DNA of 64,000 bases. Origin: Cryobacterium sp. Y50 (GTDB lineage: Bacteria > Actinomycetota > Actinomycetes > Actinomycetales > Microbacteriaceae). The stretch is taken from positions 79,746-143,745 of the forward strand of contig NZ_PJJM01000099.1 of assembly GCF_002929805.1 (NCBI RefSeq), in the 5' to 3' direction. The stretch's first letter is position 1. The number at the start of each line of letters is the position of its first letter. Below, in pieces: positions 35,197 to 45,211 of the stretch. The notes under the pieces were generated by a model. The model had not been told where the DNA came from, made no database searches, and saw only the letters and a program-made list of their open reading frames with translations. Both the position numbers and the translations under genes were made by a program.

Positions 35197-36398
35197 ATGT
35201 TGCCACCGCTGTCACATATCGAAACAGTTGCCGTGCACGCCGGAATGGATGGTCTTACCGAGGCTGATACCCACGTTCCGGGGATTGATTTGTCGACCAC
35301 GAACCCGCTACGCGGAGTGGAGTCTGGCGGGGATTCATACGAAAATCTCGCCACCGGCGGCACGCCGGGACCCAGCGATTCCGCGGTCTACCAGCGATTG
35401 TGGCAGCCGGGCGTCGCCCGGTTTGAGAACGCACTGTCTGCCCTGGAACGGACCGAGGGCACCGTTGCCTTCGCCACCGGAATGGCGGCCCTGACCGCGA
35501 CCCTGATCGCCACAGTCACGGCCGGCAAGCCACACATTGTGGCGCTGCGTCCCGTGTACGGTGGAACCGATCATGTTCTCGCGAGCGGGCTGCTCGGCAC
35601 GACGGTCACCTTCACCGACCTGGCCGGCGTTGGTGCGGCCATCCGCTCAAACACCGGCCTGGTAATTCTAGAATCACCGGCTAACCCGACGCTCGAATTG
35701 ACCGACATCCAGGCGGTGGCGGATGCTGCCGGGACGGTTCCCGTGCTGGTGGACAACACCTTCGCGACGCCCGTGTTGCAGCGCCCGGTCGAGTCGGCGC
35801 CACGCTCGTGCTGCACAGTGCGACCAAGTTTCTCGGCGGGCATGGTGATGCCATGGGCGGCACGGTGTCTGGCGCCGCCGAGTGGATGGTGCGGCTGCGT
35901 CAGGTGCGCGCGCTGACCGGCGGCCTGCTGCAGCCGTTCAACGCGTATCTGCTGCATCGCGGGCTGCGCACCCTGCCGATTCGGGTGCGCGCCCAGCAGG
36001 CTAGCGCTGGCGAGATCGCTGACCGGCTCAGCGCCCACCCGGCATTGACCCAGGTGCTCTATCCCGGGCTGCCCGGCCAGGACCCGCAGGGACTGATCGG
36101 CCGGCAGAGCGCCGGGGCCGGGTCTCTAATCGCGCTCGATCTCGGCTCTTTTACCGCGGCTGTGCGCTTCACCGAGGCTCTGCGACTGATCACCCACGCG
36201 GTGTCGCTCGGCGGGGTCGATTCGCTCGTGCAGCATCCGGCCTCGCTCACGCACCGACCTGTGGCGGCTGATGCACGGCCGGGGGCCGGCATCGTGCGGC
36301 TGTCGATCGGGCTCGAGCACGTCGACGATCTCATGGACGACATCCTCACCGCGCTGATGGTCGCCCGGGTACCGATAGGAGCGGTCGCGACGGCCTAG
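35197..36398 (+). pseudogene. Methionine gamma-lyase/cystathionine-type PLP enzyme, frameshifted
   Basis: The two halves of a Cys/Met metabolism PLP enzyme lie in different frames. The first runs from ATG 35197 (HIETVAVHAGMDGL, EGTVAFATGMAALTATL, LVILESPANPTLELTD, VLVDNTFATPVLQRPVE). After VE the expected F-G-A-T-L is lost: the text GAGTCGGCGCC lacks one T near 35794. The second half continues in the +1-shifted frame with the PLP lysine in HSATKFLGGHGDAMGG and runs to 36398. One base restored would give about 400 residues, the family length, so this is a recent inactivation or a sequencing error. The stop codon overlaps the helicase stop on the other strand. Confidence 0.85.
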
Positions 36399-38212
36399 CT
36401 GCGGCCGAGGCGGCGGCGCAGCAGGTCGATGCGCATCTGCAGCTGAGTCACGCTGGCCTGAGCGACGGCGGGCCCGCCACAGATCCGACGCATCTCCGCG
36501 TGGATCATGCCGTGCGGTTCGTTGGCGAGCTTCGACCACATGCCCACGAGGCTGGACAATAGGGTGCGCTGTTCTTTGAGTGTGCGGTAGAGGGGCGGCG
36601 GTTCGAGCGGGGCGATCTCCCCCGTCACCGGGTCCTTGCGCTTGTCGGTCGACCGTTTGGACTGACGGGATTGGCGTTGCCGCAGCAGCTCCGACACCTG
36701 TTCCGGTTCGAGCAGGCCCGGGATTCCGATGAAGTCGAATTCCTCATCGGTGCCTGGTTCAGCGAGCTCGCCGAATTCGTCACCGTCGAACATGACCATG
36801 TCGAAGGTGGCCTGCGAGTCGAGGGCCTGCCAGGTGAAGTCGTCCAGGCCGAGGTCGTCTGACGCCTTGTCCTCCTTGTTCGCCGCAGCGACCATGGCAT
36901 CTTCGGGGTTATACATGCCGTCGTCGCCGTCTTCACGGTTGCTGCGGTCGAGGGCGTGGTCGCGTTCCAGTTCGAGCGTGTTGGCCAGGCTGAGCAGCCC
37001 GGGAACGTTGGGCAGAAAAATGGATGCTGTTTCACCGCGTCGGCGGGCCCGCACGAATCGTCCGATCGCCTGGGCGAAGTACAGCGGTGTGGCCGCGCTG
37101 GTCGCGTAGACGCCGACGGCAAGGCGCGGCACGTCGACGCCCTCAGACACCATGCGCACGGCGACCATCCACCGACGGGTGTTCTTGGAGAACTCGTCGA
37201 TCCGGTCGCTGGCTTCTTTCTCGTCGGAGAGCACAATCGTGACCGGTTCACCGCAGATGTCCTCGAGGATGACGGCGTAGGCGCGTGCGGTGGTCTGGTC
37301 GGTCGCAATGACGAGGCCACCGGCATCCGGGATGCCGTGCCGTACCTCGGTCAAGCGGGAATTCGCGGCACGCAGTACCGATGGAATCCAATGCCCGCTG
37401 GGCTCAAGCGCGGTGCGCCAGGCTTGGCTGGTGATGTCCTTGGTGTTGCCCTCGCCGAGTTTGGCTTCCATCTCGTCGCCGGCCCGGGTTCGCCATTTCA
37501 TGTGTCCGGCGTAGACCATGAACATGACCGGGCGCACCACACCGTCGGCGAGGGCCCGGCCGTAGCCATAGGCGTAGTCGCTCTGCGACATGCGGATGCC
37601 GTGCTTGTCTGGCAGGTAGCTGACGAACGGGATCGGCGAGGTGTCCGAGCGAAACGGGGTGCCGGTGAGTGAGAGACGACGGGTGGCCGGGCCGAAGGCC
37701 TCGCGAATCGCGTCGCCCCAGCTGAGGGCGTCTCCCCCGTGGTGAATTTCATCGAGGATCACCAAGGTACGGCTGGATTCGGTGAGCTGTTTGTGCAGGG
37801 CAGCGCGGGCTGCCACTTGGGCGTAGGTGACGACGACGCCGTGATAATGGCTGCCGTAGCTACGGTCGGCGTTCTTGAACATAGGATCGAGACGGATGCC
37901 GGCGCGCGCCGCAGCATCCGCCCACTGGTTCTTGAGATGCTCGGTCGGCGCCACAACGGTGATGCGGTCGATCGTGCGGCGAGAGCGCAGTTCAGCGGCC
38001 AAGCGCAGGGCGAAAGTGGTCTTTCCGGCTCCCGGTGTGGCTGCGGCGAGGAAATCGCGTGGCTCGTGCACGAAGTAGGCCTCGAGCGCCTCGGCCTGCC
38101 AGGCGCGTAGCTTGCCGGCTGTACCCCAGGCCGCGCGTTCTGGGAAAGACGGCGACAGGTGTTCGGCTGCACTCGTTCCCTGTGCTGGGCCGAAAACCGA
38201 TGGAGTATTCAC
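36395..38212 (-). CDS. DEIH-box superfamily 2 helicase
   Basis: The 605-residue protein has motif I AATPGAGKTTFALRLA, the DEIH box (VILDEIHHGGD), motif III LSLTGTPFRSD and motif VI AQAIGRFVRARRRGE. It resembles the type III restriction/XPB-like helicases found in actinobacteria. The C-terminal 200 residues are charged and of unknown role. GTG 38212 is the start. It converges with the lyase pseudogene with overlapping stop codons. Confidence 0.86.
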   Translation of the reverse strand: MNTPSVFGPAQGTSAAEHLSPSFPERAAWGTAGKLRAWQAEALEAYFVHEPRDFLAAATPGAGKTTFALRLAAELRSRRTIDRITVVAPTEHLKNQWADAAARAGIRLDPMFKNADRSYGSHYHGVVVTYAQVAARAALHKQLTESSRTLVILDEIHHGGDALSWGDAIREAFGPATRRLSLTGTPFRSDTSPIPFVSYLPDKHGIRMSQSDYAYGYGRALADGVVRPVMFMVYAGHMKWRTRAGDEMEAKLGEGNTKDITSQAWRTALEPSGHWIPSVLRAANSRLTEVRHGIPDAGGLVIATDQTTARAYAVILEDICGEPVTIVLSDEKEASDRIDEFSKNTRRWMVAVRMVSEGVDVPRLAVGVYATSAATPLYFAQAIGRFVRARRRGETASIFLPNVPGLLSLANTLELERDHALDRSNREDGDDGMYNPEDAMVAAANKEDKASDDLGLDDFTWQALDSQATFDMVMFDGDEFGELAEPGTDEEFDFIGIPGLLEPEQVSELLRQRQSRQSKRSTDKRKDPVTGEIAPLEPPPLYRTLKEQRTLLSSLVGMWSKLANEPHGMIHAEMRRICGGPAVAQASVTQLQMRIDLLRRRLGRS

Positions 38213-38299
38213 TTCTCATAAAGCTACCAAAGACCACCGACCTTCGTAACCGACGGCACTGTTTGCACTAATGACACCGGGTTCAGAGAGAATGGTTTG

Positions 38300-39088
38300 A
38301 TGACGAAGCAACAGCATCCATGGTCGCGCTACGTCGCGCTCGGCGATTCGTTCACCGAGGGTATCGGTGACCCGGAAGATCAGAGCCCCGGTGGGCACCG
38401 GGGCTGGGCTGACCGGGTCGCCGAGGTATTGAGCGAAGGGACCGATGATTTCGCCTATGCCAACCTGGCCGTGCGCGGCAAACTCATCCGACAGATCGCC
38501 GACGAACAAATCGAGCCGGCGCTGGCTCTACGCCCGGACCTGATCACGATTTCGGCCGGTGGCAACGACGTCATTCGCCCCGGAACCGATCCGGACTTCA
38601 TCGCGGCCCGTTGCGATGAGGTGATTTCCGGGCTCCGCCGGGACGGTGCGACGGTCGTGCTGTTCACCGGAGCCGACGTGGGATTCTCTCCCGTGTTTCG
38701 CAGCATTCGCGGCAAGGTCGCGATCTACAACGAGAACATCCGGGCGATCGCGACGAAGTACGACTGCATCGTGGCCGACATGTGGCAGCTCACCGAAATT
38801 CAGGATTCGCGCATGTGGGCGCCCGACCGGCTACACCTCAACGCGCTCGGACACCACACCGTGGCGCGCATGGTGTTGCAGACCCTCAATGTGAAGAACT
38901 CGTTGGAGCCGAGCGAGCCGGAGCCGATGCCCGGAACAACCTGGCGGCAGGCCCGCACCGAAGATTTCGCCTGGGCGAGAGAATACCTGATGCCGTGGGT
39001 GCTGCGTCGGGTGCGCCACCAGTCCTCCGGTGATCACGTACTGCCCAAGCGCCCCGAAGTCGGCCCGTCCACGCTCCCGCGCGTCTGA
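38300..39088 (+). CDS. SGNH/GDSL hydrolase family protein
   Basis: The 262-residue hydrolase has block I ALGDSFTEGIGD with the nucleophile Ser, a Gly/Asn pair in the middle (SAGGNDVIRP) and block V DRLHLNALGHHT with the catalytic Asp-His. No signal peptide was seen, so it should be cytoplasmic. The substrate (ester or acyl group) is not known. ATG 38300 used, TTG 38297 in frame. It shares a promoter region of about 87 bases with the divergent helicase gene. Confidence 0.9.
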   Translation: MTKQQHPWSRYVALGDSFTEGIGDPEDQSPGGHRGWADRVAEVLSEGTDDFAYANLAVRGKLIRQIADEQIEPALALRPDLITISAGGNDVIRPGTDPDFIAARCDEVISGLRRDGATVVLFTGADVGFSPVFRSIRGKVAIYNENIRAIATKYDCIVADMWQLTEIQDSRMWAPDRLHLNALGHHTVARMVLQTLNVKNSLEPSEPEPMPGTTWRQARTEDFAWAREYLMPWVLRRVRHQSSGDHVLPKRPEVGPSTLPRV

Positions 39089-39153
39089 CCCGTCTTTCTA
39101 TCCGGGCCCGGACCGTGCCACGGGTGGGCAGCTGGGCGGGTCAGCCGGGCGGG

Positions 39154-40389
39154 TCAGCCGGCGGCGAGTTCGCCCGGGTGGCCCATGCGCCAGGCCGGGC
39201 CGGGATCGGTGACGCTGTCCTGAAGTTCGAGCGGCACCGTCACCGGAGATCCCGTTCCGATCGTGAACGACACCTCGCCGACGTCGTCGCCGGCACGTCC
39301 CAGCTGCAAATCGGTCGCCGTCACGGATCCTGAAATAGGTGAGTCTGACCAGACCAAAGCGGATACCGCCCGCGCGGCGACGATATCGCTCACGTCACCC
39401 CACTTAGTCGTGTAACTGCCGAACACGGCGCCTTCCTCGGTTAGTACGACGTCCTGGAAACCGGGCTGCACACTCTCGATCAGCGCGCTGATCGCCGAAT
39501 TGAGTTCGGAATGGGTGTCGCCACCCAGCACCACTCCAACGAGCGTGACAGTGTTGTCGCCGACGATGAAATCAGTGGAAAAGAGCAGGCAGGCGCCCGC
39601 GACATCCGTTGTACCGGTCTTGATGCCGTCGACGCCGTCGCGGCCTAGCAGTTTGTTGGTATTGGTGATCGTGCCAATGACCGGTAGCACCGCCGAGGGC
39701 AGGGCGACTATTTCGGCTAGGGACGGGTGGCCGACGACGAGCTTTCCGATCTCGACGAGGTCGGCTGGGGTACTTACGCTGGCCGTTGATATTCCGCTCG
39801 TGTCCGCGACACTGGTCTGGGTCAGGGCGTTGTCGGCTAGCCAGGTGGTGGCGGCCGCCAAATAATTATCGACGGATCCGTAGGCCCAGACCGCGAGCGA
39901 GGCGGCATAGTTATTGGCTGACGGGAGCAGCATCGCCTCAAAGGCCTCACGCTGAGTGAGCACCATGCCGGAAACGACGGGGGCCGCCGATCCGTTCTCG
40001 GCGATCACATCGTAGTAGATATCCACATCAGCATCCGTGAAGGTGATATTGGGCCCGGCCTCACCGACGCCGAGCGGCTTCGCGTCGAGAATCACCAGGG
40101 CGGTGACCATCTTGGTGATGCTTGCGATCGGTACCGTGTTCTGGTCGCCGCTCGAAGCAAGCACGCCGGGGAGACCGACCGCGCCGATCGCACTGCTACC
40201 AAAGGCCGGCCAAGTCAGTGCGGCGACCGGCTGGGTCAACGATGCCGGCTGCACGATCGTGGCAGCGCTCTCTGGAACCGGAGCGAGGTTGGTGGCGCCG
40301 ACATAGCCGACGCCGCCCAAAACCACGAGCAGAACGCTGGCGACGGCGAGTCTACGCCGTCGGAGGATGATACGACGGGAGGGAGACAT
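39154..40389 (-). CDS. D-alanyl-D-alanine carboxypeptidase (S11, PBP5-like)
   Basis: The 411-residue protein has an N-terminal membrane anchor/signal (LAVASVLLVVLGGVGYVG), the SxxK motif in PIASITKMVTA, the SxN motif in LPSANNYA and KTG in DGIKTGTT. It trims pentapeptides of peptidoglycan outside the cell. The C-terminal region beyond KTG is beta-rich and longer than the minimal catalytic core. It is convergent with the SGNH gene; the 65 bases between hold short GGCGGGTCAGCC-type direct repeats but no clear terminator. Confidence 0.9.
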   Translation of the reverse strand: MSPSRRIILRRRRLAVASVLLVVLGGVGYVGATNLAPVPESAATIVQPASLTQPVAALTWPAFGSSAIGAVGLPGVLASSGDQNTVPIASITKMVTALVILDAKPLGVGEAGPNITFTDADVDIYYDVIAENGSAAPVVSGMVLTQREAFEAMLLPSANNYAASLAVWAYGSVDNYLAAATTWLADNALTQTSVADTSGISTASVSTPADLVEIGKLVVGHPSLAEIVALPSAVLPVIGTITNTNKLLGRDGVDGIKTGTTDVAGACLLFSTDFIVGDNTVTLVGVVLGGDTHSELNSAISALIESVQPGFQDVVLTEEGAVFGSYTTKWGDVSDIVAARAVSALVWSDSPISGSVTATDLQLGRAGDDVGEVSFTIGTGSPVTVPLELQDSVTDPGPAWRMGHPGELAAG

Positions 40390-40433
40390 CCGCTCAGCCT
40401 AACTTCTTCATCGCGCTCGGCGAGTCGGCGCGC

Positions 40434-41243
40434 TCACGCGCGCGTACGCAGCGCGTATAGCGCGACCGCGCTCGCGGAGGCGACGTTGAGCGAGTCGACG
40501 CCGTGCAACATCGGAATGGTCACGACCGTGTCGGCAGCTTCGAGTGCGTGCCGGCTGAGCCCGTCGCCCTCGGCACCGAGGATGATCGCCAGCCGTTCGG
40601 GCATCGCCTCGGCAAACACGTCGAGGGAGATCGCGTTGTCGGTCAGTGCCAGCGCCGCCAGGTGAAAGCCGGCAGCGTGAAGCAGCGGGGTGGCCACCCT
40701 CCATTCCGGGAGGCGGGTCCACGGCACCTGCAACACCGTGCCCATGCTCACCCGCACGCTGCGCCGGTAGAGCGGGTCGGCGCAACGCGGGGTGATCAGC
40801 ACGGCATCGGCGCCGAGCCCGGCTACGGAGCGAAAGATGGCCCCGACGTTGGTGTGGTCGACGATGTCTTCGAGGATCACGATGCGGCGGGCATGGGTGA
40901 GAAGCGCCTCGACCGGCTCGAGCACCGGCCGGTGCATCGCGGCGAGGGCACCGCGGTGCAGGTTGTAGCCGGTGAGTTGTTCCAGCACGCTCGCCTCGCC
41001 GACATACACCGGTACTTCGGGCCAATCGGCGAGTAAACGCTCGGCGTCGAGCATCCACTGTTCCTGAATGAGCAGGGAACGCGGAAGATGACCGGCCCGG
41101 AGAGCACGAGCAATGACCTTGGGCGACTCGGCGATATAGAGGCCGCCGGCCGGTTCCAGCACTCGTCGCAGGGCGACGTCGGTCAAACGCGAATAGTCGG
41201 CCAGACCCGGGCTGGACAGGTCGGTAATGCGGGTGATTTGCAC
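40434..41243 (-). CDS. SpoU/TrmH-family RNA 2'-O-methyltransferase
   Basis: This 269-residue RNA methyltransferase has the SPOUT knot motifs NVGAIFRSVAGLGADAVL, IILGAEGDGLSRHAL and VTIPMLHGVDSLNVASA. The N-terminal part is a substrate-binding domain. GTG 41243 was preferred because GGAAAGG lies 9 bases before it; in-frame ATG 41300 has none. It could methylate 23S rRNA or tRNA; the position is not readable. It is divergent from the sirtuin gene. Confidence 0.9.
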   Translation of the reverse strand: MQITRITDLSSPGLADYSRLTDVALRRVLEPAGGLYIAESPKVIARALRAGHLPRSLLIQEQWMLDAERLLADWPEVPVYVGEASVLEQLTGYNLHRGALAAMHRPVLEPVEALLTHARRIVILEDIVDHTNVGAIFRSVAGLGADAVLITPRCADPLYRRSVRVSMGTVLQVPWTRLPEWRVATPLLHAAGFHLAALALTDNAISLDVFAEAMPERLAIILGAEGDGLSRHALEAADTVVTIPMLHGVDSLNVASASAVALYALRTRA

Positions 41244-41374
41244 GGAAAAGTGCCTTTCCAGAAGGGGTATTGGGCTCAAGCCTGACAGGTGGGTAGTCAA
41301 ACGGGAAAACAGACGAGTTTAGAATCAAGAGACCAGTATTTTTTGCTGTCCGTCTCTGCCCGAAAGGAACGCCG

Positions 41375-42298
41375 ATGACTGCCGATTCGGTCGTGCCCAG
41401 CGACACGGTCCTGGTGGACGCGCTTGAGCCTACCGATGGTCCCGACGCCGCCGCCGCACTCGCCTCAGCGGTGGCCCTCGATTCCGAGCGGGCAGTGGAT
41501 GCCGTCGCCACGCTCCTGCGCGGCAAGCGTGCCGCAGTGCTCACCGGCGCCGGCCTCAGCACCGATTCGGGGATTCCCGACTATCGCGGGGAAGGCGCGC
41601 CGAAGCGCACGCCGATGACTTTTCAGACCTTCGTCGTCGACGAACGATCCCGCAAAAGGTATTGGGCCGGCAGCCACGTGGGCTGGAGCGTGTTTCGACG
41701 GGCCGAACCCAACCTCGGACACCGCTCACTCGTACAGCTGGAAAGCGCCGGCGCCATTGCCGGCGTCATCACCCAAAACGTCGACGGACTTCACACCCGA
41801 GCGGGATCGCGCCATGTGGTCGAGCTGCACGGGTCCCTCGACCGGGTCATCTGCCTGGCCTGCGGGCAGGCATTCGGCCGGGACAGCATTGCTGCCCGGC
41901 TCGAGGCCGCCAACCCGATTCTGCGTGATTCGGACAGCATCCGAATCGCTCCGGATGGCGATGCCGACGTGGGCAACATCGACGACTTCGTGGTGCCGGA
42001 CTGCACGGTCTGCGGCGGCATGCTCAAGCCCAGGGTGGTCTTTTTCGGCGAACTCGTGCCGACGGAAACGTTTTTGGAGGCATCCGCTTTGATTCAGGCG
42101 GCGGACGCGCTGATCGTTGCCGGGTCGTCGCTCGCGGTGAATTCGGGCATCCGTCTGGTCGAACAGGCGCGACGCCGCAAGCTACCGATCATCGTCATAA
42201 ACCGTGGGGCGACCAAGGGTGACGGACGAGCCCTGCACAAGCTCGAGGCCGGAACCAGTGAAACCCTCGCCGCACTGGCCGACCGGCTGCTGGGCTGA
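41375..42298 (+). CDS. Sir2-family NAD-dependent protein deacetylase
   Basis: The 307-residue sirtuin shows TGAGLSTDSGIPDYRG (NAD binding), TQNVDGLHTRAG, the catalytic His in VELHGS, two Cys pairs (CLAC and CTVC) for zinc, and AGSSLAVNSG. The N-terminus has about 45 extra residues before the core. AAAGGA precedes ATG 41375. It probably deacetylates lysines or acetyl-CoA synthetase. Confidence 0.9.
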   Translation: MTADSVVPSDTVLVDALEPTDGPDAAAALASAVALDSERAVDAVATLLRGKRAAVLTGAGLSTDSGIPDYRGEGAPKRTPMTFQTFVVDERSRKRYWAGSHVGWSVFRRAEPNLGHRSLVQLESAGAIAGVITQNVDGLHTRAGSRHVVELHGSLDRVICLACGQAFGRDSIAARLEAANPILRDSDSIRIAPDGDADVGNIDDFVVPDCTVCGGMLKPRVVFFGELVPTETFLEASALIQAADALIVAGSSLAVNSGIRLVEQARRRKLPIIVINRGATKGDGRALHKLEAGTSETLAALADRLLG

Positions 42299-42353
42299 TC
42301 GGGCTTGTGCGCGGCCCAGGCAATCACCGACCGATGAATCGGGGCAATCATTC

Positions 42354-42956
42354 GTGACCAGGTTCTCCATTGTGCGTCATGGCCAGACCGACTGGAATCT
42401 ACATCAGCGAATCCAGGGCAGCACCGACATTCCCCTCAACGCTACCGGGCGCGCCGAGGCCGTCGCCGCCGCTGAGCGTCTGCAGAGCAGGCGGTGGGAT
42501 GCCATCGTGACCAGCCCGCTGTTGCGCGCCGCGGAATCGGCCAGAATTATTGCCGCGGAGCTCGGGTTGGAGGAACCCGAGGTGGTTCCCGCCCTGACCG
42601 AACGTCACCACGGCGCCATCGAAGGCCTCACTTTCGCCGAGCGTCAACACCGTTTTCCCGACGGTGTCCCCGTTCCTGGACTCGAGACCCGCCGCGACGT
42701 CATTGACCGGGTGCTCGGGGCATTATCAGCACTTGCCGTCGGGCGTACTGGCCAATCCGTTCTCGTATTGAGTCACGGCGGCATCATCGGAACGCTGCTG
42801 CGTCACCTCACGGACGGCGACCGTCCCCGGCACGGCGAGTACATCGCCAATGGGTCCGTGCACGACTTCTCCTGGGCGGACGATCAGCTGCTGCTCACCC
42901 ACTTCGACGCGGCGACGCGCGAGCCGGGCGACCGAGGCTCGTCTCCGGTGCTCTGA
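42354..42956 (+). CDS. Histidine phosphatase family protein
   Basis: The 200-residue protein begins FSIVRHGQTDWNLHQRIQG, with the RHG catalytic histidine, and has LSHGGIIGTLL with the second histidine. This is the phosphoglycerate-mutase-like fold; small forms act on many phosphoesters. GTG 42354 fits the family N-terminus. It lies 55 bases downstream of the sirtuin gene, probably co-transcribed. Confidence 0.87.
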   Translation: MTRFSIVRHGQTDWNLHQRIQGSTDIPLNATGRAEAVAAAERLQSRRWDAIVTSPLLRAAESARIIAAELGLEEPEVVPALTERHHGAIEGLTFAERQHRFPDGVPVPGLETRRDVIDRVLGALSALAVGRTGQSVLVLSHGGIIGTLLRHLTDGDRPRHGEYIANGSVHDFSWADDQLLLTHFDAATREPGDRGSSPVL

Positions 42957-43069
42957 CCCCGACCGGATCACCCTACGAGCCGGCCGAGCACAACGCGTCG
43001 CGCGGGATCTACGCCAGTGCGCCGAAGTTGGGCGCAACTCCCGTGCACCGCGAAAGTGCTGCGCTTTGA

Positions 43070-44134
43070 TTACGCCGAACGCTCCTCCAGCACCTCGAGC
43101 AGCGTGCGTGCCGACTTGGCCCAGGTAAAGCGGGCGGCCTGCTCCACCGACCGAGCGGACCGGGCCGCCCACTCCCCCGGTTCTGCCAGGCTTCGAACTG
43201 CCGTGGCAATGCTTTCCGCATTGCGCGGGTCGAAATACAAGGCCGCCGAGCCGCCGATCTCCCGAAAAATGGGAATGTCACTGACCACGACGGGAATTCC
43301 AAGGCTCATCGCTTCGACCAGGGGAATTCCGAAGCCCTCATCGAGCGAGGCGGTCACCAGCGCGGTCGCCGATCGCAACAGCCGGTGGTATTCGTCATCG
43401 CTGACCCCGTAGTGAAAGACCAAGCGCGCCTGCGGGGCACGTCGCCCCAGTCGGGAACGATCGGCCTGAGACACCCGGCTGAGCAGGTGCAGCTCGTATT
43501 CCGGCAGGTCGGCCATGGCCAGAACCAGGGTATCGAGGTTCTTGTACGGCATAAACGAGCCCATATAGACGAGCCGGGTGGTCTCCGGAATGCTGCGATG
43601 ACGCAACGTCCCCATAACAGGATCGGCAGCGTTGGCCACCACAGTGACCGGTCGCCGGGTGAGCCGGTGCTCTGTGATCAGCGCTCGGGTGGTTTCGGAC
43701 ACGGTAACGACGCCGTCGGCACCGTTGAGCAGCATCCGTTGTGGCCACCAGGAAAGATGGTAAGCCCGCCAGAGCAGCCGGATAAACGCGGGCAGATCAT
43801 GCGGTGGTGTGCGGTTATGGTAATAAATGAGGTCGTGCACGGTCAGAAACAGCCGATACTTGCGTCTCCACGAGCCCATGGTTTGCATTGGACTGAACAC
43901 CACATCAGGCTTCAACCGGTTGACCGACAATGCGATCAGCGGTTCAAGTAAACTGGTCGGTGCCCGCACGAGCTGCCACGGCAAGGCCGGCAGCATCGCC
44001 AATTGCCGATGGTCGCTGATCAGCATGGTAAGCGGATGCAGCCGGCCGAGTTCGGTCACCAGGCCAGCGGTGTACCGGCTGATGCCGTCGTGCTGATCCA
44101 GCCGGATGTACCGGCAGTCGACCACGATTCTCAC
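43070..44134 (-). CDS. GT4-family glycosyltransferase
   Basis: The 354-residue protein has the two-domain layout of GT-B transferases, with a typical C-terminal donor-binding signature: TASLDEGFGIPLVEAMSLGIPVV (given in parts EGFGIPLVEAM and SLGIPVVVSD). The N-terminus ISRYTAGLVTEL fits GT4. Acceptor and donor are unknown. GTG 44134 overlaps the stop codon of the alpha/beta hydrolase gene upstream by four bases. Confidence 0.88.
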   Translation of the reverse strand: MRIVVDCRYIRLDQHDGISRYTAGLVTELGRLHPLTMLISDHRQLAMLPALPWQLVRAPTSLLEPLIALSVNRLKPDVVFSPMQTMGSWRRKYRLFLTVHDLIYYHNRTPPHDLPAFIRLLWRAYHLSWWPQRMLLNGADGVVTVSETTRALITEHRLTRRPVTVVANAADPVMGTLRHRSIPETTRLVYMGSFMPYKNLDTLVLAMADLPEYELHLLSRVSQADRSRLGRRAPQARLVFHYGVSDDEYHRLLRSATALVTASLDEGFGIPLVEAMSLGIPVVVSDIPIFREIGGSAALYFDPRNAESIATAVRSLAEPGEWAARSARSVEQAARFTWAKSARTLLEVLEERSA

Positions 44135-45093
44135 TCCGGTCGCTCCTCGGCAAGAAATTCACGGATGTAGGTGGCCGCCGGTTTTGGCGTTTCATAGTGG
44201 ATAAGGTGGCCCACGTTGTCGATGACGCGCAGGGTCGCATTCGGAAACAAGCTCCGCAGCCGAAGTTGCGCCGCGAGCGGCGTGATGTCGTCGCGGTCGG
44301 CCGCGATCAGCAACGTCGGCTGCGGAATGCGTGCCGCGAATTCGCTCACGTCATGGCTGACCGAGGCGGTGAACGCCGCCATGACCACCTTCCGGGAGGC
44401 GAAGGCACTGAAGTATCGATCGTGCTGATTGTGGATCCAGCGGCGCACCGCCGGGTCCCGCGTTTTCGCCATGCTCACGCTCATGACGCGCACGATAGCT
44501 CGGTTCTGCAGCAGTGCGTAGCCCCACCGCTCCGGAAGGGATGCGGCGGCCCAGTAATAGAAGATGGCCAGCCGGGTGAGAATTCCGCGTGGTCCGGACA
44601 ATGCCGGAGCGGCGATCGGGTTGACCAGAACGACGTCGGCGGCGGCCAGCCCCTCGGCGACAGCCGCGGCGACCACGATCGACCCGAAGGAGTGCCCAAG
44701 CACGACCAGACGCCCCGTAGAGGCCAGTTCAGTGAGAAATTCATGCAGCCAGCGGGCGTATCCGGCCAGGGAATGGTCCCCGTCGGGGAGCGGCTCCGAC
44801 CGGCCGAATCCGGGCAGGTCCGGTGCGATGATGCGCAGGGCGGGAGCTGCGGCATCCGTTTCGACGGCGCTGGAGGATTTACCGGCACCGAGCAACTCGG
44901 CCACGACCAGTTGCAATCCGTGGTGATCGCCCCGAAACCCGTGCACCAGCACGAGCGTGGTAGCGGCAGCGGGGTCACCGTATTCCCAGTACCGGGTGGT
45001 GCTGCTTCGCCCGTTGGCGCCGCGAACGGATGCCGTGAGCTCGCGCACCGTCAGGTCAGCCAAGACTTTGTCGTAGGGAGAAGAAACGTTCAC
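44131..45093 (-). CDS. Alpha/beta-hydrolase fold protein
   Basis: The 320-residue protein has LVHGFRGDHHG (oxyanion region), the nucleophile in VLGHSFGSIVV, the Asp in DRDDITPL and the His in NVGHLIHYE. Lipid or ester hydrolysis is a family guess. GTG 45093 is preceded by AGGG. It is translationally coupled to the glycosyltransferase. Confidence 0.87.
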   Translation of the reverse strand: MNVSSPYDKVLADLTVRELTASVRGANGRSSTTRYWEYGDPAAATTLVLVHGFRGDHHGLQLVVAELLGAGKSSSAVETDAAAPALRIIAPDLPGFGRSEPLPDGDHSLAGYARWLHEFLTELASTGRLVVLGHSFGSIVVAAAVAEGLAAADVVLVNPIAAPALSGPRGILTRLAIFYYWAAASLPERWGYALLQNRAIVRVMSVSMAKTRDPAVRRWIHNQHDRYFSAFASRKVVMAAFTASVSHDVSEFAARIPQPTLLIAADRDDITPLAAQLRLRSLFPNATLRVIDNVGHLIHYETPKPAATYIREFLAEERPE

Positions 45094-45211
45094 CGGCCCT
45101 AGTTTAGGCGGGAGACTTGCGTGAAGCTGGACCTGCACTGGGTCGGCCGTTCTAGACTCGAACCACGACGCGGATCGAGATAGAGCCCTTTGCCGGGACG
45201 GAAGGACAGCC

